Shown one piece after another: positions 1 to 5,848 of a stretch of DNA of 7,835 nt (the stretch's first letter is position 1; every line of letters begins with the position of its first letter). The notes under the pieces are model-generated. The model ran no database searches and had not been told where the DNA came from. It saw only the letters and a list, made by a program, of their open reading frames with translations. The DNA comes from Pseudomonadota bacterium (GTDB lineage: Bacteria; Myxococcota_A; Polyangia; Polyangiales; Polyangiaceae). Position numbers and translations under genes: made by a program. The stretch lies in NCBI GenBank assembly GCA_023418705.1, contig JAEZYZ010000241.1:1-7835 (forward strand). The letters run 5' to 3'.

Positions 1-583
1 GATCCGTCTGGGCGCCCACGCAGGTGGATACGAAGCAGCCGTACTCACCGTTCTCGCCGTAGACGGTGCCCACCTCGGACGAGCCGCCCGCGACGATGCC
101 CGCGGCCGAGCCCGTGCTGAAGGCCAGTGTGTCGGTGGCGAGCCGCGCTGCTTCAGCGAGACCCGGATCGTAGAGGGATTCGCACACCGTCTCGTCCATC
201 ACGTTGAGGTCGGATTCATAGTTGGGCAGGCACCGGAAGACGCCGGCATCCATGCTCGGCAGGCACGCAAAACCTTCGATGTCGCACTCGGCGATGCCTG
301 GGCTGCAGATGCCGCCCGGCTCGGTCTGGGTGCAGATCTGCACGTCGCAGCTCTTGGCCACCTCGCAGGCGGCTTCGACCTCGCACTCGAGGTCCACCTC
401 GCACGTGGCGTCGATCTCACAGGTGTTCGGGATGCTGCAGGTGTTCGGGATGCTGCAGGTGTCGGCGATCTGACAAGTCGCCGCGACCTCGCACGATTTG
501 GCGTCCTTCTCGACACCGAACCAGCTCAGAAATTCATTCCAGCCGCACTCGGCGCCGGACGATGACTGTGCAGCGTTCTGCAC
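1..583 (-). CDS. Cysteine-ladder repeat protein, partial (runs off left edge)
   Basis: I do not recognise the family. The minus-strand frame is open from base 601 down to base 1, so the C-terminus lies outside the window. A short segment with ECGW and SWFG precedes a ladder of nine cysteines (codons whose first base is at 493, 475, 457, 439, 421, 403, 385, 367 and 349), each exactly six residues apart, consensus C-x-[VI]-x-x-x, with Thr often just before the Cys. A tenth Cys follows at 332-334 after a five-residue step. Further downstream is a non-repetitive part with scattered Cys and a Gly/Ser/Ala stretch (about 60-140). The regular spacing suggests an exported, disulfide-bonded or beta-solenoid segment; this is inference. 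The only canonical start in the open frame before the ladder is GTG at 583. It has no visible ribosome binding site and no signal peptide, so the true 5' end may be missing. Function unknown. Confidence 0.6.
   Translation of the reverse strand, partial: MQNAAQSSSGAECGWNEFLSWFGVEKDAKSCEVAATCQIADTCSIPNTCSIPNTCEIDATCEVDLECEVEAACEVAKSCDVQICTQTEPGGICSPGIAECDIEGFACLPSMDAGVFRCLPNYESDLNVMDETVCESLYDPGLAEAARLATDTLAFSTGSAAGIVAGGSSEVGTVYGENGEYGCFVSTCVGAQTD
420..461. repeat. 18-base direct tandem repeat within the cysteine ladder
   Basis: Two perfect 18-base copies (420-437 and 438-455) are followed by the first six bases of a third (456-461). The unit equals six codons and encodes a C-S-I-P-N-T type hexapeptide on the minus strand. 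Flanking ladder units keep the 18-base period but differ in sequence, so this pair looks like a recent duplication inside an older repeat array. Confidence 0.85.
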
Positions 584-656
584 AGGTGTGCCCGGGCCTG
601 CTCAGACCGTTTCGCCTGGCGCACCGCTTCGCCAGAAGCTCGCCGCCGATGCCGCA

Positions 657-682
657 CAGGATGCGCCCCTAAGGGGCTCCTG
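657..682. terminator. Hairpin, possible terminator
   Basis: A 5-bp outer stem (657-661 with 678-682) encloses GCCCC/GGGGC (665-669 with 673-677) with a three-base loop; bases 662-664 bulge on one side. There is no T-run on either side, so rho-independent termination is uncertain. It may serve whichever transcript lies in the gap. Confidence 0.3.
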
Positions 683-784
683 CACGAAAACTCCATGGGC
701 CGCCCACACGGCTTCCAAACGCCCGCGCTAGGTTGGGCTTCTAGATCTAGAGCACCGATCCGTTTGCCAGAGCGGAGGTGCCGC

Positions 785-823
785 AGCATAGGGGGGCCCC
801 ACCCGGGGGAGGGCCCCGATGCT
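785..823. other. GC-rich hairpin in the leader of the 906 gene
   Basis: The outer stem pairs AGCAT (785-789) with ATGCT (819-823). After one mismatch, GGGG (791-794) pairs with CCCC (814-817); two bulged G follow, then CCC (797-799) pairs with GGG (811-813). It lies about 80 bases upstream of the 906 start, inside the loop of the longer inverted repeat 747-758/852-863. It could act as an attenuator-like leader structure or a terminator; this is inference. Confidence 0.35.
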
Positions 824-905
824 TCGGGAAACCCTCTCGTCTGCTCACGGCTCGGTGCTCTAGGTGGTCTAACTTTTCGCTCTCGGTGCGAGGCCCAGGA
901 AAACG

Positions 906-1466
906 ATGGCGATGGAAAAGCGGCAGAAGCGGTGGGTTCACTCGGCGACGCCGGCCTTGTGGGGAGGCGCCGGGCTCGTCCTGCTGCTCCCGTTGGTCGC
1001 GATGCAGTTCACGGCGGAGGTCGCCTGGACCAGCTCGGATTTTTTGGTTTTCGGGGGGATGCTGTTCGGCGCTTGCGCCCTGTACGACCTTGCGAAGTGG
1101 AGGATGGCCGGCAACAAGGCGTACCGGCTCGGGGTGGGCACGGCGCTCGCCGCTGCGTTCCTATTGGTCTGGGTGAACCTGGCCGTTGGCATCATCGGGA
1201 GTGAAGATCATCGCGCCAACCTGATGTATGGGGGCGTGCTGGCCATCGGTGTCGCCGGCGCTGTGATCGGGCGCTTCAGGCCATTGGCAATGACACGCGC
1301 GATGATCGCCACCTCGCTTGCGCAGGCGTTGGCTTCTGGCGTCGCTCTGATCGCCGGAGACGGCCGCGCCTGGATCCTCAGCAGCTGCTTCATCGTGCTC
1401 TGGCTCGCCTCCGCGGGCCTGTTCGGGCGGGCGGCCGCCGCTCGAGGGCCGAGCGTTTCGGCGTAG
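906..1466 (+). CDS. Uncharacterised six-helix integral membrane protein
   Basis: The product is 186 residues and mostly hydrophobic, with likely membrane segments near 15-33, 43-62, 74-96, 106-123, 130-150 and 155-174. The N-terminus is basic (KRQKRW), which favours a cytoplasmic N-terminus. Two stretches look conserved and recall an uncharacterised proteobacterial membrane family that I know only by its motifs: VAMQFT...EVAWTSSDF (31-46) and VNLAVGIIGSED (90-101). I cannot assign a substrate or reaction. ATG at 906 is preceded by AGGA at 898-901 with a short spacer; a second in-frame ATG at 912 would give more usual spacing and remove two residues. The gene follows the structured gap and lies 209 bases before the next membrane protein gene. 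Coding looks intact. Confidence 0.85.
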   Translation: MAMEKRQKRWVHSATPALWGGAGLVLLLPLVAMQFTAEVAWTSSDFLVFGGMLFGACALYDLAKWRMAGNKAYRLGVGTALAAAFLLVWVNLAVGIIGSEDHRANLMYGGVLAIGVAGAVIGRFRPLAMTRAMIATSLAQALASGVALIAGDGRAWILSSCFIVLWLASAGLFGRAAAARGPSVSA

Positions 1467-1675
1467 GGTGCCGCCGTCTCTGAACAACTTGGTCGTGGCG
1501 CTGGCGCTCCTTCACCTTCATCGTGTCGGCCGGCCCGCTGCTCCGAGGCGCCCTGCGCTCGACGGCGCAGGCGTCGTGAGCCGGGATGCCGTTCCCTGGT
1601 GCGTGGTGCTGGGCTCGCCGTATCGCCAGTGGCGGTCCGGGGACTTCGACACCGAATCCCGGCGTTTCCACCACG

Positions 1676-2425
1676 ATGCCCGAAAAGCTCGATGTCGACG
1701 TGCCACCGGCGATCCATTGCTATGGCTGCGAAACCGCAGAGTGCAGCGGCTGCGATCCGGGGCATCCTGAGACGCCGCAGCTCGAGCTCACCTGGGAAAG
1801 TGCGGTTGGCCCTTCCTACCAGCGGCTCTGGCAAACGGCGTTGGCGGTCAGCACCAATGCGGACGTTTTCTCGAGGCTGCCGGAGGGGAGCCTGGGCCGC
1901 GCGCTGGCGTTCGCGATGCTGGCGGAGCTGTCCGCCGTCGCCTCCTTGAGCGTCACCACGCTCGTGCTCGCCAGGCTGCTGCTTGCTGAATGGACGACCA
2001 GCTGGCTCGCGTCGGGCCATGGCGCCGTCATGTTGGTTGCACTGACGCTGCTCGTCGCCGGGTTGATGGTCGTGCTGCACCTGCTCTGGGGTGTCTGCAT
2101 CGAACTCGGAGGGCTGCTCACCGGCTGCCGTCCGGATTTCGCGCAAGGGCTGCGGTTCGGCCTGTGCGCTTGTGGTTGGGATTTGCTGACCTCACCCGCG
2201 GGGGTCTGCCACGGCGTGCTGATGCGCGGCTGGCAGGGGGCCTGGCCGCCGATCTGGGCGGCAGCTCGTGTCCCGAGCCGCGCGCTGCACGCCTACGTGA
2301 ACGGCTACCGTCAGATGCCCGCGTTCGCCCGCCGGCGCGGCATTCAGCTGAGCATTGGCGTGCTCACGCCGGTGACGCTGCTGGCCGTGGTTGGCCTGCT
2401 GATGCTTGGTGTCCTCGCGCTCTAG
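1676..2425 (+). CDS. Membrane protein with N-terminal CxxC-x4-CxxC motif
   Basis: I do not recognise the family. The product is 249 residues from the chosen ATG. Residues 15-26 carry C15, C18, C23 and C26 as CxxC-x4-CxxC, a compact pattern typical of a zinc knuckle or another metal site. Hydrophobic segments lie near 79-103, 116-140 and 224-249, with a weaker one near 160-180 containing three more Cys. The architecture recalls bacterial membrane proteins with a small zinc-ribbon head followed by a helical bundle (Yip1-like proteins are one example), but this is only a resemblance. Start choice: an in-frame ATG at 1586 would add 30 residues rich in Arg, Pro, Gly and Ser that do not look conserved, so I prefer 1676, although neither has a strong ribosome binding site. 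It converges with the lipoprotein gene at 2553. Confidence 0.75.
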   Translation: MPEKLDVDVPPAIHCYGCETAECSGCDPGHPETPQLELTWESAVGPSYQRLWQTALAVSTNADVFSRLPEGSLGRALAFAMLAELSAVASLSVTTLVLARLLLAEWTTSWLASGHGAVMLVALTLLVAGLMVVLHLLWGVCIELGGLLTGCRPDFAQGLRFGLCACGWDLLTSPAGVCHGVLMRGWQGAWPPIWAAARVPSRALHAYVNGYRQMPAFARRRGIQLSIGVLTPVTLLAVVGLLMLGVLAL

Positions 2426-2491
2426 GCGCGCAGCGCGGACGCGCTTGCTCGGAGCACCGGATAGCAAGACGACGCCCGACAGGGGCTCCCT

Positions 2492-2530
2492 CCGCCATCA
2501 GAACACCAAGGTCGACTTGGATGCTGGCGG
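2492..2530. terminator. Candidate bidirectional terminator hairpin
   Basis: The element sits between the convergent genes ending at 2425 and 2553. Outer arms CCGCCA (2492-2497) and TGGCGG (2525-2530) pair perfectly, and an inner stem CCAAG (2506-2510)/CTTGG (2516-2520) closes a five-base loop. No T-run follows, so the call rests on position and symmetry. Confidence 0.4.
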
Positions 2531-2552
2531 TGACCCATGGACGAAGTCGTCC

Positions 2553-3341
2553 CTAGCCCGTTTGGCAGTAGCCGTCGCGGCACGACAGGCCGTCGCAGCA
2601 GGCCGGGCCCGCGGCGTCGCAGGGCCAGGCGAATTCCAGACACTGGACGGCTTCGCACGTGCCCCAGGGCGCGCACTGCAGGCCGTCGCAGCAGGGGACG
2701 TCCGCGCTGCACTCGGCGCCGTCGATCGCGCAGTAGCCTTCACAGCCGGGGTACCAGGGGGTCTCCGCGAACATGCACGTCTTGCCCATCCCGAACTGCA
2801 GATCGCTCAAGCACAACATCTCGCTCGGACAGTCGGCGTCGGCCTGACAGGGCAGCACACAAAACGTTCCGTCGTAGGGGTGGGTCGCCGCCCGACACTC
2901 GGAGCTCGGAGCGCCGCTCCCGCCACTCGGGCAATCGGCGTTCGTTTCGCAGGCTGGCGTGCAGAGCGTCCCGGCTCGGCATGCGGGAGCATCCCAGAAG
3001 GCAGCAGAGCTGTACGCAGAGCTGTTTTGGGTGCAGTCACTATAGGTGTTGCCGAGGTCCACGGGCCCCTCGGGGGTGACGACGACGTGTTCACCTCCCG
3101 CGTAGCCGCCCCGCCGGTAGGCGTTCACGGCGTCCCCGGTGGTACCGCCTTGTGGCGTTCCGTGAAGACCGCCGCTCGGATCGGGGGTGGTGCCGGCGCC
3201 GCCCGACCCGTTGCCCCCTGTGCTGATAGCGCTGTCTTGCTGCGTGCGGAAGTCGTAGACCTCACCGCCGCAGCCGCCGAACGCGCCAGCGATCGAACAG
3301 GTGATCCAAGCCGCAAGCTTGCCTCGGGTAAGTGTCTTCAT
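2553..3341 (-). CDS. Cysteine-rich lipoprotein with tandem knottin-like (Dickkopf-like) modules
   Basis: The product is 262 residues. The N-terminus (MKTLTRGK, then a hydrophobic stretch to about 22) ends in A-F-G-G-C with C24 as the likely lipidated residue, a loose lipobox. A Gly/Ser/Thr/Pro linker spans about 40-70. Two C-x3-C-x4-D-C-P modules follow (Cys 127/131/137 and 161/165/171). The C-terminus carries two copies of a six-Cys pattern with a central C-C-D-G-L-x-C: C204, C211, C217, C218, C223, C229, and C234, C241, C248, C249, C254, C259. The spacing C-x6-C-x5/6-CC-x4-C-x4/5-C fits an inhibitor cystine knot and resembles the Dickkopf N-terminal cysteine-rich family. It is probably anchored in the envelope; function unknown. 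ATG at 3341 has AAAGGG about ten bases upstream. The TPR-like gene ends 37 bases upstream on the same strand, so the two may be co-transcribed. Confidence 0.8.
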   Translation of the reverse strand: MKTLTRGKLAAWITCSIAGAFGGCGGEVYDFRTQQDSAISTGGNGSGGAGTTPDPSGGLHGTPQGGTTGDAVNAYRRGGYAGGEHVVVTPEGPVDLGNTYSDCTQNSSAYSSAAFWDAPACRAGTLCTPACETNADCPSGGSGAPSSECRAATHPYDGTFCVLPCQADADCPSEMLCLSDLQFGMGKTCMFAETPWYPGCEGYCAIDGAECSADVPCCDGLQCAPWGTCEAVQCLEFAWPCDAAGPACCDGLSCRDGYCQTG

Positions 3342-3378
3342 CTCGATGCTGCCCTTTCTGGAGACGCGGGGATGCGGG

Positions 3379-3771
3379 TCAATGCAAAAGCTCCAAGGTT
3401 CGCTGCGCCCGCTCGCGAATGAGCGGGGTCGCCCCCGCCTCGAGCAGGCGCTCCAGCACGGGCCGCGCGCGCTCGACGTCGCCGCCGTTCACGTCGAGCT
3501 GCGCCGAAACCAGCAGCGCGGCATCCCGCGTCGCCGGATCGTCGCTCGCACGCAGCTCGTCGAGGGCCTGGTTGGCCTTGTGTCGGTCCTGCTGGTCGAG
3601 AGCGGCGGCCAGGCGCGTCCAGGCTCCGTCCGCAGGCGTCTCCGGTTCATTTAAGCTTTGATCAAGGAAGGGTTGAGCGTTCGAGCGCGCGGTCTCCGCC
3701 CGGTTAGAACGCCGAGACTGGGACGCGTTGGGTACTTGGCAGCGGCTGGCTGCTCTGGTGGCTGCCCGCAC
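3379..3771 (-). CDS. Small TPR-like helical-repeat protein, start unresolved
   Basis: From the only canonical start found (GTG at 3771) the product is 130 residues. Residues about 49-129 look real: Ala/Leu/Glu/Arg-rich helices with the spacing of tetratricopeptide-type repeats, including W51, a QALDEL helix (68-73) and an ARPVLERLLEAGATP segment (102-116). Residues 1-40 look non-coding (Ser/Arg/Ala/Asn, no conserved pattern) and overlap the upstream coding signal of the divergent gene. An ATG at 3650 lies close to where the helical part begins but is one base out of frame. The segment resembles C-terminal TPR parts of envelope or sigma-factor-linked proteins in myxobacteria, so it may be a 3' remnant of a longer gene. 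It probably mediates protein contacts. It ends 37 bases before the knottin-like lipoprotein gene on the same strand. Confidence 0.6.
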   Translation of the reverse strand: MRAATRAASRCQVPNASQSRRSNRAETARSNAQPFLDQSLNEPETPADGAWTRLAAALDQQDRHKANQALDELRASDDPATRDAALLVSAQLDVNGGDVERARPVLERLLEAGATPLIRERAQRTLELLH

Positions 3772-3878
3772 TTGCCGCGCCGGATCGCCTGGAGATTGGC
3801 ATCGATTGCGCAGCTCTAGAAGCCGAACGACGCGCGGCGATCGAGGCTCGGATCCGCCCCGACCTGCTGGCGCTCGGC
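3708..3878 (+). other. Open 5' extension of the barrel-like gene encoding a signal-peptide-like segment
   Basis: This frame is continuous with the gene at 3879 and opens just after a TAG at 3705-3707. It contains no ATG, GTG or TTG, yet reads like protein: a hydrophobic SGWLLWWLPALAAPD segment (3741-3785) that fits a signal peptide cleaved after ALA, then a charged helical region including DCAALEAERRAAIEARI (3804-3854). Either a rare start is used, or one base is missing. Losing one base near 3724-3728 would separate it from a TTG at 3673 whose frame gives an Arg-rich N-region. Confidence 0.55.
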
Positions 3879-4640
3879 GTGCATGCCGGGACGCTCGAGC
3901 TCGCGTGCGACGGCGCTCGGGCCAGCGCCAGCTTTCGTGCGCCCGGGGGAGCGACCGCGCACCGCTTCGAGCCTCGAGTCTCCGATCCTGCCTTACTGGT
4001 GGATCAACTGGTCGCGCTCGGCACGCGGGCGGCGGAGCCCGAGCGTTCGCCTGAAGAGGCGCCCCCGCTGCCCGACAGGACGCCCACTAGAGCGAAGGCC
4101 GAGCCCGCCGTGATCGAGGTGCAGGCCCCCGAGCCACCGGCAAACGAGACGCCGCGCGGACGGTCTCCTCAGCTGCTCGTGGGCGCCACGTCCGAGCTCT
4201 GGCTCAGCGATCCGCGCGTCGCCCTCGGGCTGCGCGGAGGTGGAGGTCTACCGATCGGATCGAGCGTGCAGCTACTCGGCAGCGCTGGGTTCGAAACCAC
4301 CCTCTCGCAGCCGCGCGGCGTTGGCGCACGGCACCTGCTGTTCGGCGGCGAGCTCGAGCTGTCTCCGCGCGACTTTCCGACCCTCGCGCTCGGCGCTTTC
4401 GCTTCGCTGATGATCTTCGACGCGCCGCGAGAGATCCTGCCCGACAACCAGGCTTCGCTGCTGCCGATGTTGAGCTTGCGGGCAGGTGTGCCGGTCGCTT
4501 GGCAGGAGCACTACCTGATGTTGAACGCCTTCTTGCGGGCGTACGAGCGGAGCCGCAGCGTCAACGTGGATGGGGTCGAGGTGCTGTCGATGCCCGTGGT
4601 TACCGTCGGGGCGAGCATCGAGCTGCGGTTCGATTTGTGA
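3879..4640 (+). CDS. Exported envelope protein with C-terminal beta-barrel-like domain
   Basis: The coordinates use the first canonical start, GTG at 3879 (253 residues), but coding almost certainly begins further upstream (open to 3708, with a signal-peptide-like segment). Three parts are visible: an N-terminal alpha/beta domain with DPALLVDQLVALG (36-48); a Pro/Glu/Arg-rich linker (about 50-95); and a C-terminal part from about 97 with alternating hydrophobic and polar residues, Gly-rich turns and short strands (GLRGGGGLPIG, LLFGGELELS, LALGAFASLM), ending IELRFDL. That layout fits a periplasmic domain joined to an outer-membrane barrel-like domain, a combination I associate with Myxococcota proteins near sigma factor/FecR-type genes. 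No sigma factor is present here. Function unknown. It converges with the lipoprotein gene, with 21 bases between the two stop codons. Confidence 0.75.
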   Translation: MHAGTLELACDGARASASFRAPGGATAHRFEPRVSDPALLVDQLVALGTRAAEPERSPEEAPPLPDRTPTRAKAEPAVIEVQAPEPPANETPRGRSPQLLVGATSELWLSDPRVALGLRGGGGLPIGSSVQLLGSAGFETTLSQPRGVGARHLLFGGELELSPRDFPTLALGAFASLMIFDAPREILPDNQASLLPMLSLRAGVPVAWQEHYLMLNAFLRAYERSRSVNVDGVEVLSMPVVTVGASIELRFDL

Positions 4641-4665
4641 CTTCCGGTCGAAATCGGGTCGTCAC
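4637..4665. terminator. Weak hairpin between convergent stop codons
   Basis: GTGAC (4637-4641) pairs with GTCAC (4661-4665), with a short inner CCG (4644-4646)/CGG (4655-4657). The arms contain the stop codons of both convergent genes. The stem is short and lacks a T-run, so this is tentative. Confidence 0.25.
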
Positions 4666-5240
4666 TCGGGGTAGGGGCCGCAGCGGGTGCCGCCCAAGCA
4701 CGTGTACTTGTCCGCTTCCGGGCACTGCTCGGGGGAGACGCACTGACAGGCGGTGATGGCGGTGCACCAGCGCTCCCAGCAACCGTCGCTCCCGACCGCG
4801 CGAACGTGACCCGCTTGTTCACACGGAGGCGGCGGGCCGCAATCTGGTGCCGCCCGACGGGGGTCGCAGTCCACTGTTGGCTCGAAGGCACATTGGGCTC
4901 CCGCGTGCACCCAGGGCCGCTGCGGGTATCCCGTCGTGAAGAGCGTCCCGTCGCAGCCGCACCAATCGAGGCTGAAGTTTGGGTCCGGCGGTTCCGATAG
5001 CGATTCGCAATGCCATGGTTCGTCGCACGCGGACCCAACGCACTGCATGCCAGCGGGGCAGGGCTCTTCGGCCGTGCAAGGAACCGCTCCGCTCGATGAG
5101 TCACTCGTTGCTCCGGAAGCGCCTGCGGCCCCGGCGCTTGGGCTGGCGGCTCCGTTTCCCTGCGGACCGTCGTCGGTCACCGCGCCGCAGGCCAGCGCGA
5201 GCAGCACCGCTGACAGCGGCACGGAACGAGTCCACGGCAT
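4662..5240 (-). CDS. Cysteine-rich lipoprotein with Kazal-like CGCDG segment
   Basis: The product is 192 residues from ATG at 5240. The N-terminus is a signal peptide with Arg at position 5 and a hydrophobic run to C18 (VLLALAC, a loose lipobox), followed by a disordered Gly/Ala/Ser linker (about 25-52). The mature part has many Cys: C-x5-C-P-x-G-x-x-C (55-67), then WCGCDGT (93-99) and a later HAGAQC (112-117), a layout recalling Kazal-like motifs in secreted myxobacterial proteins but degenerate, and a Cys-rich C-terminus (Cys 140-187). It is probably anchored in the envelope; binding partner unknown. Start choice: 5240 has AGG about seven bases upstream and leads straight into the signal peptide; ATG at 5270 would lengthen the n-region by ten residues without a visible ribosome binding site. 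It is divergent from the phosphoesterase remnant. Confidence 0.75.
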   Translation of the reverse strand: MPWTRSVPLSAVLLALACGAVTDDGPQGNGAASPSAGAAGASGATSDSSSGAVPCTAEEPCPAGMQCVGSACDEPWHCESLSEPPDPNFSLDWCGCDGTLFTTGYPQRPWVHAGAQCAFEPTVDCDPRRAAPDCGPPPPCEQAGHVRAVGSDGCWERWCTAITACQCVSPEQCPEADKYTCLGGTRCGPYPE

Positions 5241-5377
5241 CCGTGTGCCTGAGAATGGCTGAGCCAACATCGCGACCAATGTAGCAACGACCGTGCCCGG
5301 GTTGAACGCCGCGAAATTAGCGCGATCGCGCGCTTTCGCGTGGCTGTTCCGGTCACCGCGCTGCCCGGGGGTGGTGA

Positions 5378-5767
5378 TTGCGGCGACCAGCATGTCAGGA
5401 CGGGGCGCCGCCAGGATCGTCGCGCCGCCGGCCGGTGGCCGAGACCTGGGTTTACGAGGCGAACCGGCGCCTGCGGGCGCTGCTGAGCGAGGAGCTCGCC
5501 GAGGGTGACGTGGTCGTGACCCATCACCTGCCGAGCCGTCGCTCCATCGCTCCGCGCTATCGTCACAGCCCGCTCAACTGCTTCTTCCTGTGCGATCAAG
5601 AAGAGCTCATCGTCGAGCGGCGCCCGGCGCTCTGGCTACACGGACACACTCATTCGAGCGTCGATCGGCAGATAGGGTCGACGCGCATTGCCTGCAATCC
5701 CTTCGGCTACGCCGTCGCCGGCGGTCTCAATTCGGGGTTCATCGACCGGCTCGTGATCGAGATATGA
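5378..5767 (+). pseudogene. Metallophosphoesterase, C-terminal fragment only
   Basis: The frame encodes the C-terminal half of a calcineurin-like metallophosphoesterase. Clear motifs, numbered from the TTG at 5378, are VVTHHLPS (46-53), SPLN (64-67), ALWLHGHTH (84-92), which supplies metal-binding His, and CNPFGY (106-111). Family members of this type are usually about 240-270 residues and begin with metal-binding D-x-H, GDxxD and GNH[DE] motifs. None of these appears here or in the other frames upstream, so the catalytic site is incomplete. Residues 1-20 are Arg/Pro/Ser-rich and unlike the family; resemblance starts near GTG 5435. The most likely reading is a 5'-truncated gene; expression as a small inactive protein cannot be excluded. 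It lies downstream of the divergent lipoprotein and converges with the monooxygenase gene. Confidence 0.75.
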
Positions 5768-5771
5768 TCAC

Positions 5772-5821
5772 TGGGCCTCGGTCGCGGGCGTTCGCCGCGC
5801 TCCAACGGAGACGAGGGCCCA
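5772..5821. terminator. Branched hairpin between convergent genes, candidate bidirectional terminator
   Basis: TGGGCC (5772-5777) pairs with GGCCCA (5816-5821), and after one bulged G at 5815, TCG (5778-5780) pairs with CGA (5812-5814). Inside are two hairpins: 5783-5799 (CGCGG with CCGCG plus one bulge and one more pair) and CTCC/GGAG (5800-5803/5807-5810). The element fills most of the 81-base gap between the ends of the phosphoesterase fragment and the monooxygenase gene. No T-run is present. Confidence 0.4.
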
Positions 5822-5848
5822 CCCATCGTTCTCGCGGTGAGTCCTTCA

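Larger units (their letters stand above)
602..905. other. Gene-free gap with several inverted repeats
   Basis: No open frame here looks like protein. The gap holds a 6-bp hairpin at 616-621/630-635 with an overlapping alternative at 626-630/635-639, a hairpin at 657-682, a GC-rich hairpin at 785-823, a 12-bp palindrome at 740-751, and a 12-bp inverted repeat 747-758/852-863 enclosing about 93 bases. Four CTAG tetramers fall between 728 and 863. The gap may hold the leader or promoter of the membrane protein gene at 906, a terminator, or a small RNA. I see no tRNA or recognisable riboswitch. Confidence 0.5.

Noticed and set aside
420..461. CRISPR-like short repeat
   Set aside because: The copies are directly adjacent without spacers, 18 bases long, in phase with codons; they are a protein repeat.
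690..900. Possible tRNA or known riboswitch
   Set aside because: I looked for a T-loop GGTTCGA-type sequence and a cloverleaf on both strands and found none.
1467..1675. Possible small gene from GTG 1468 or ATG 1586
   Set aside because: The products are Arg/Pro-rich without conserved-looking segments, and I see no ribosome binding site good enough to support them; I treat the 209 bases as intergenic.
1208..2146. 312-codon open frame on the minus strand
   Set aside because: It runs antisense to two clear membrane protein genes; its product is Arg/Gln/Pro/Ala-rich with no domain, as expected for a shadow frame in high-GC DNA.
2406..3422. 338-codon open frame on the plus strand
   Set aside because: It is antisense to the lipoprotein, which has a signal peptide, lipobox and ordered Cys modules; the plus product has no recognisable features.
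5320..5331. GCGCGATCGCGC 12-bp palindrome in the divergent gap
   Set aside because: It is a single copy in very GC-rich DNA with no second half-site or promoter alignment, so chance is a sufficient explanation.
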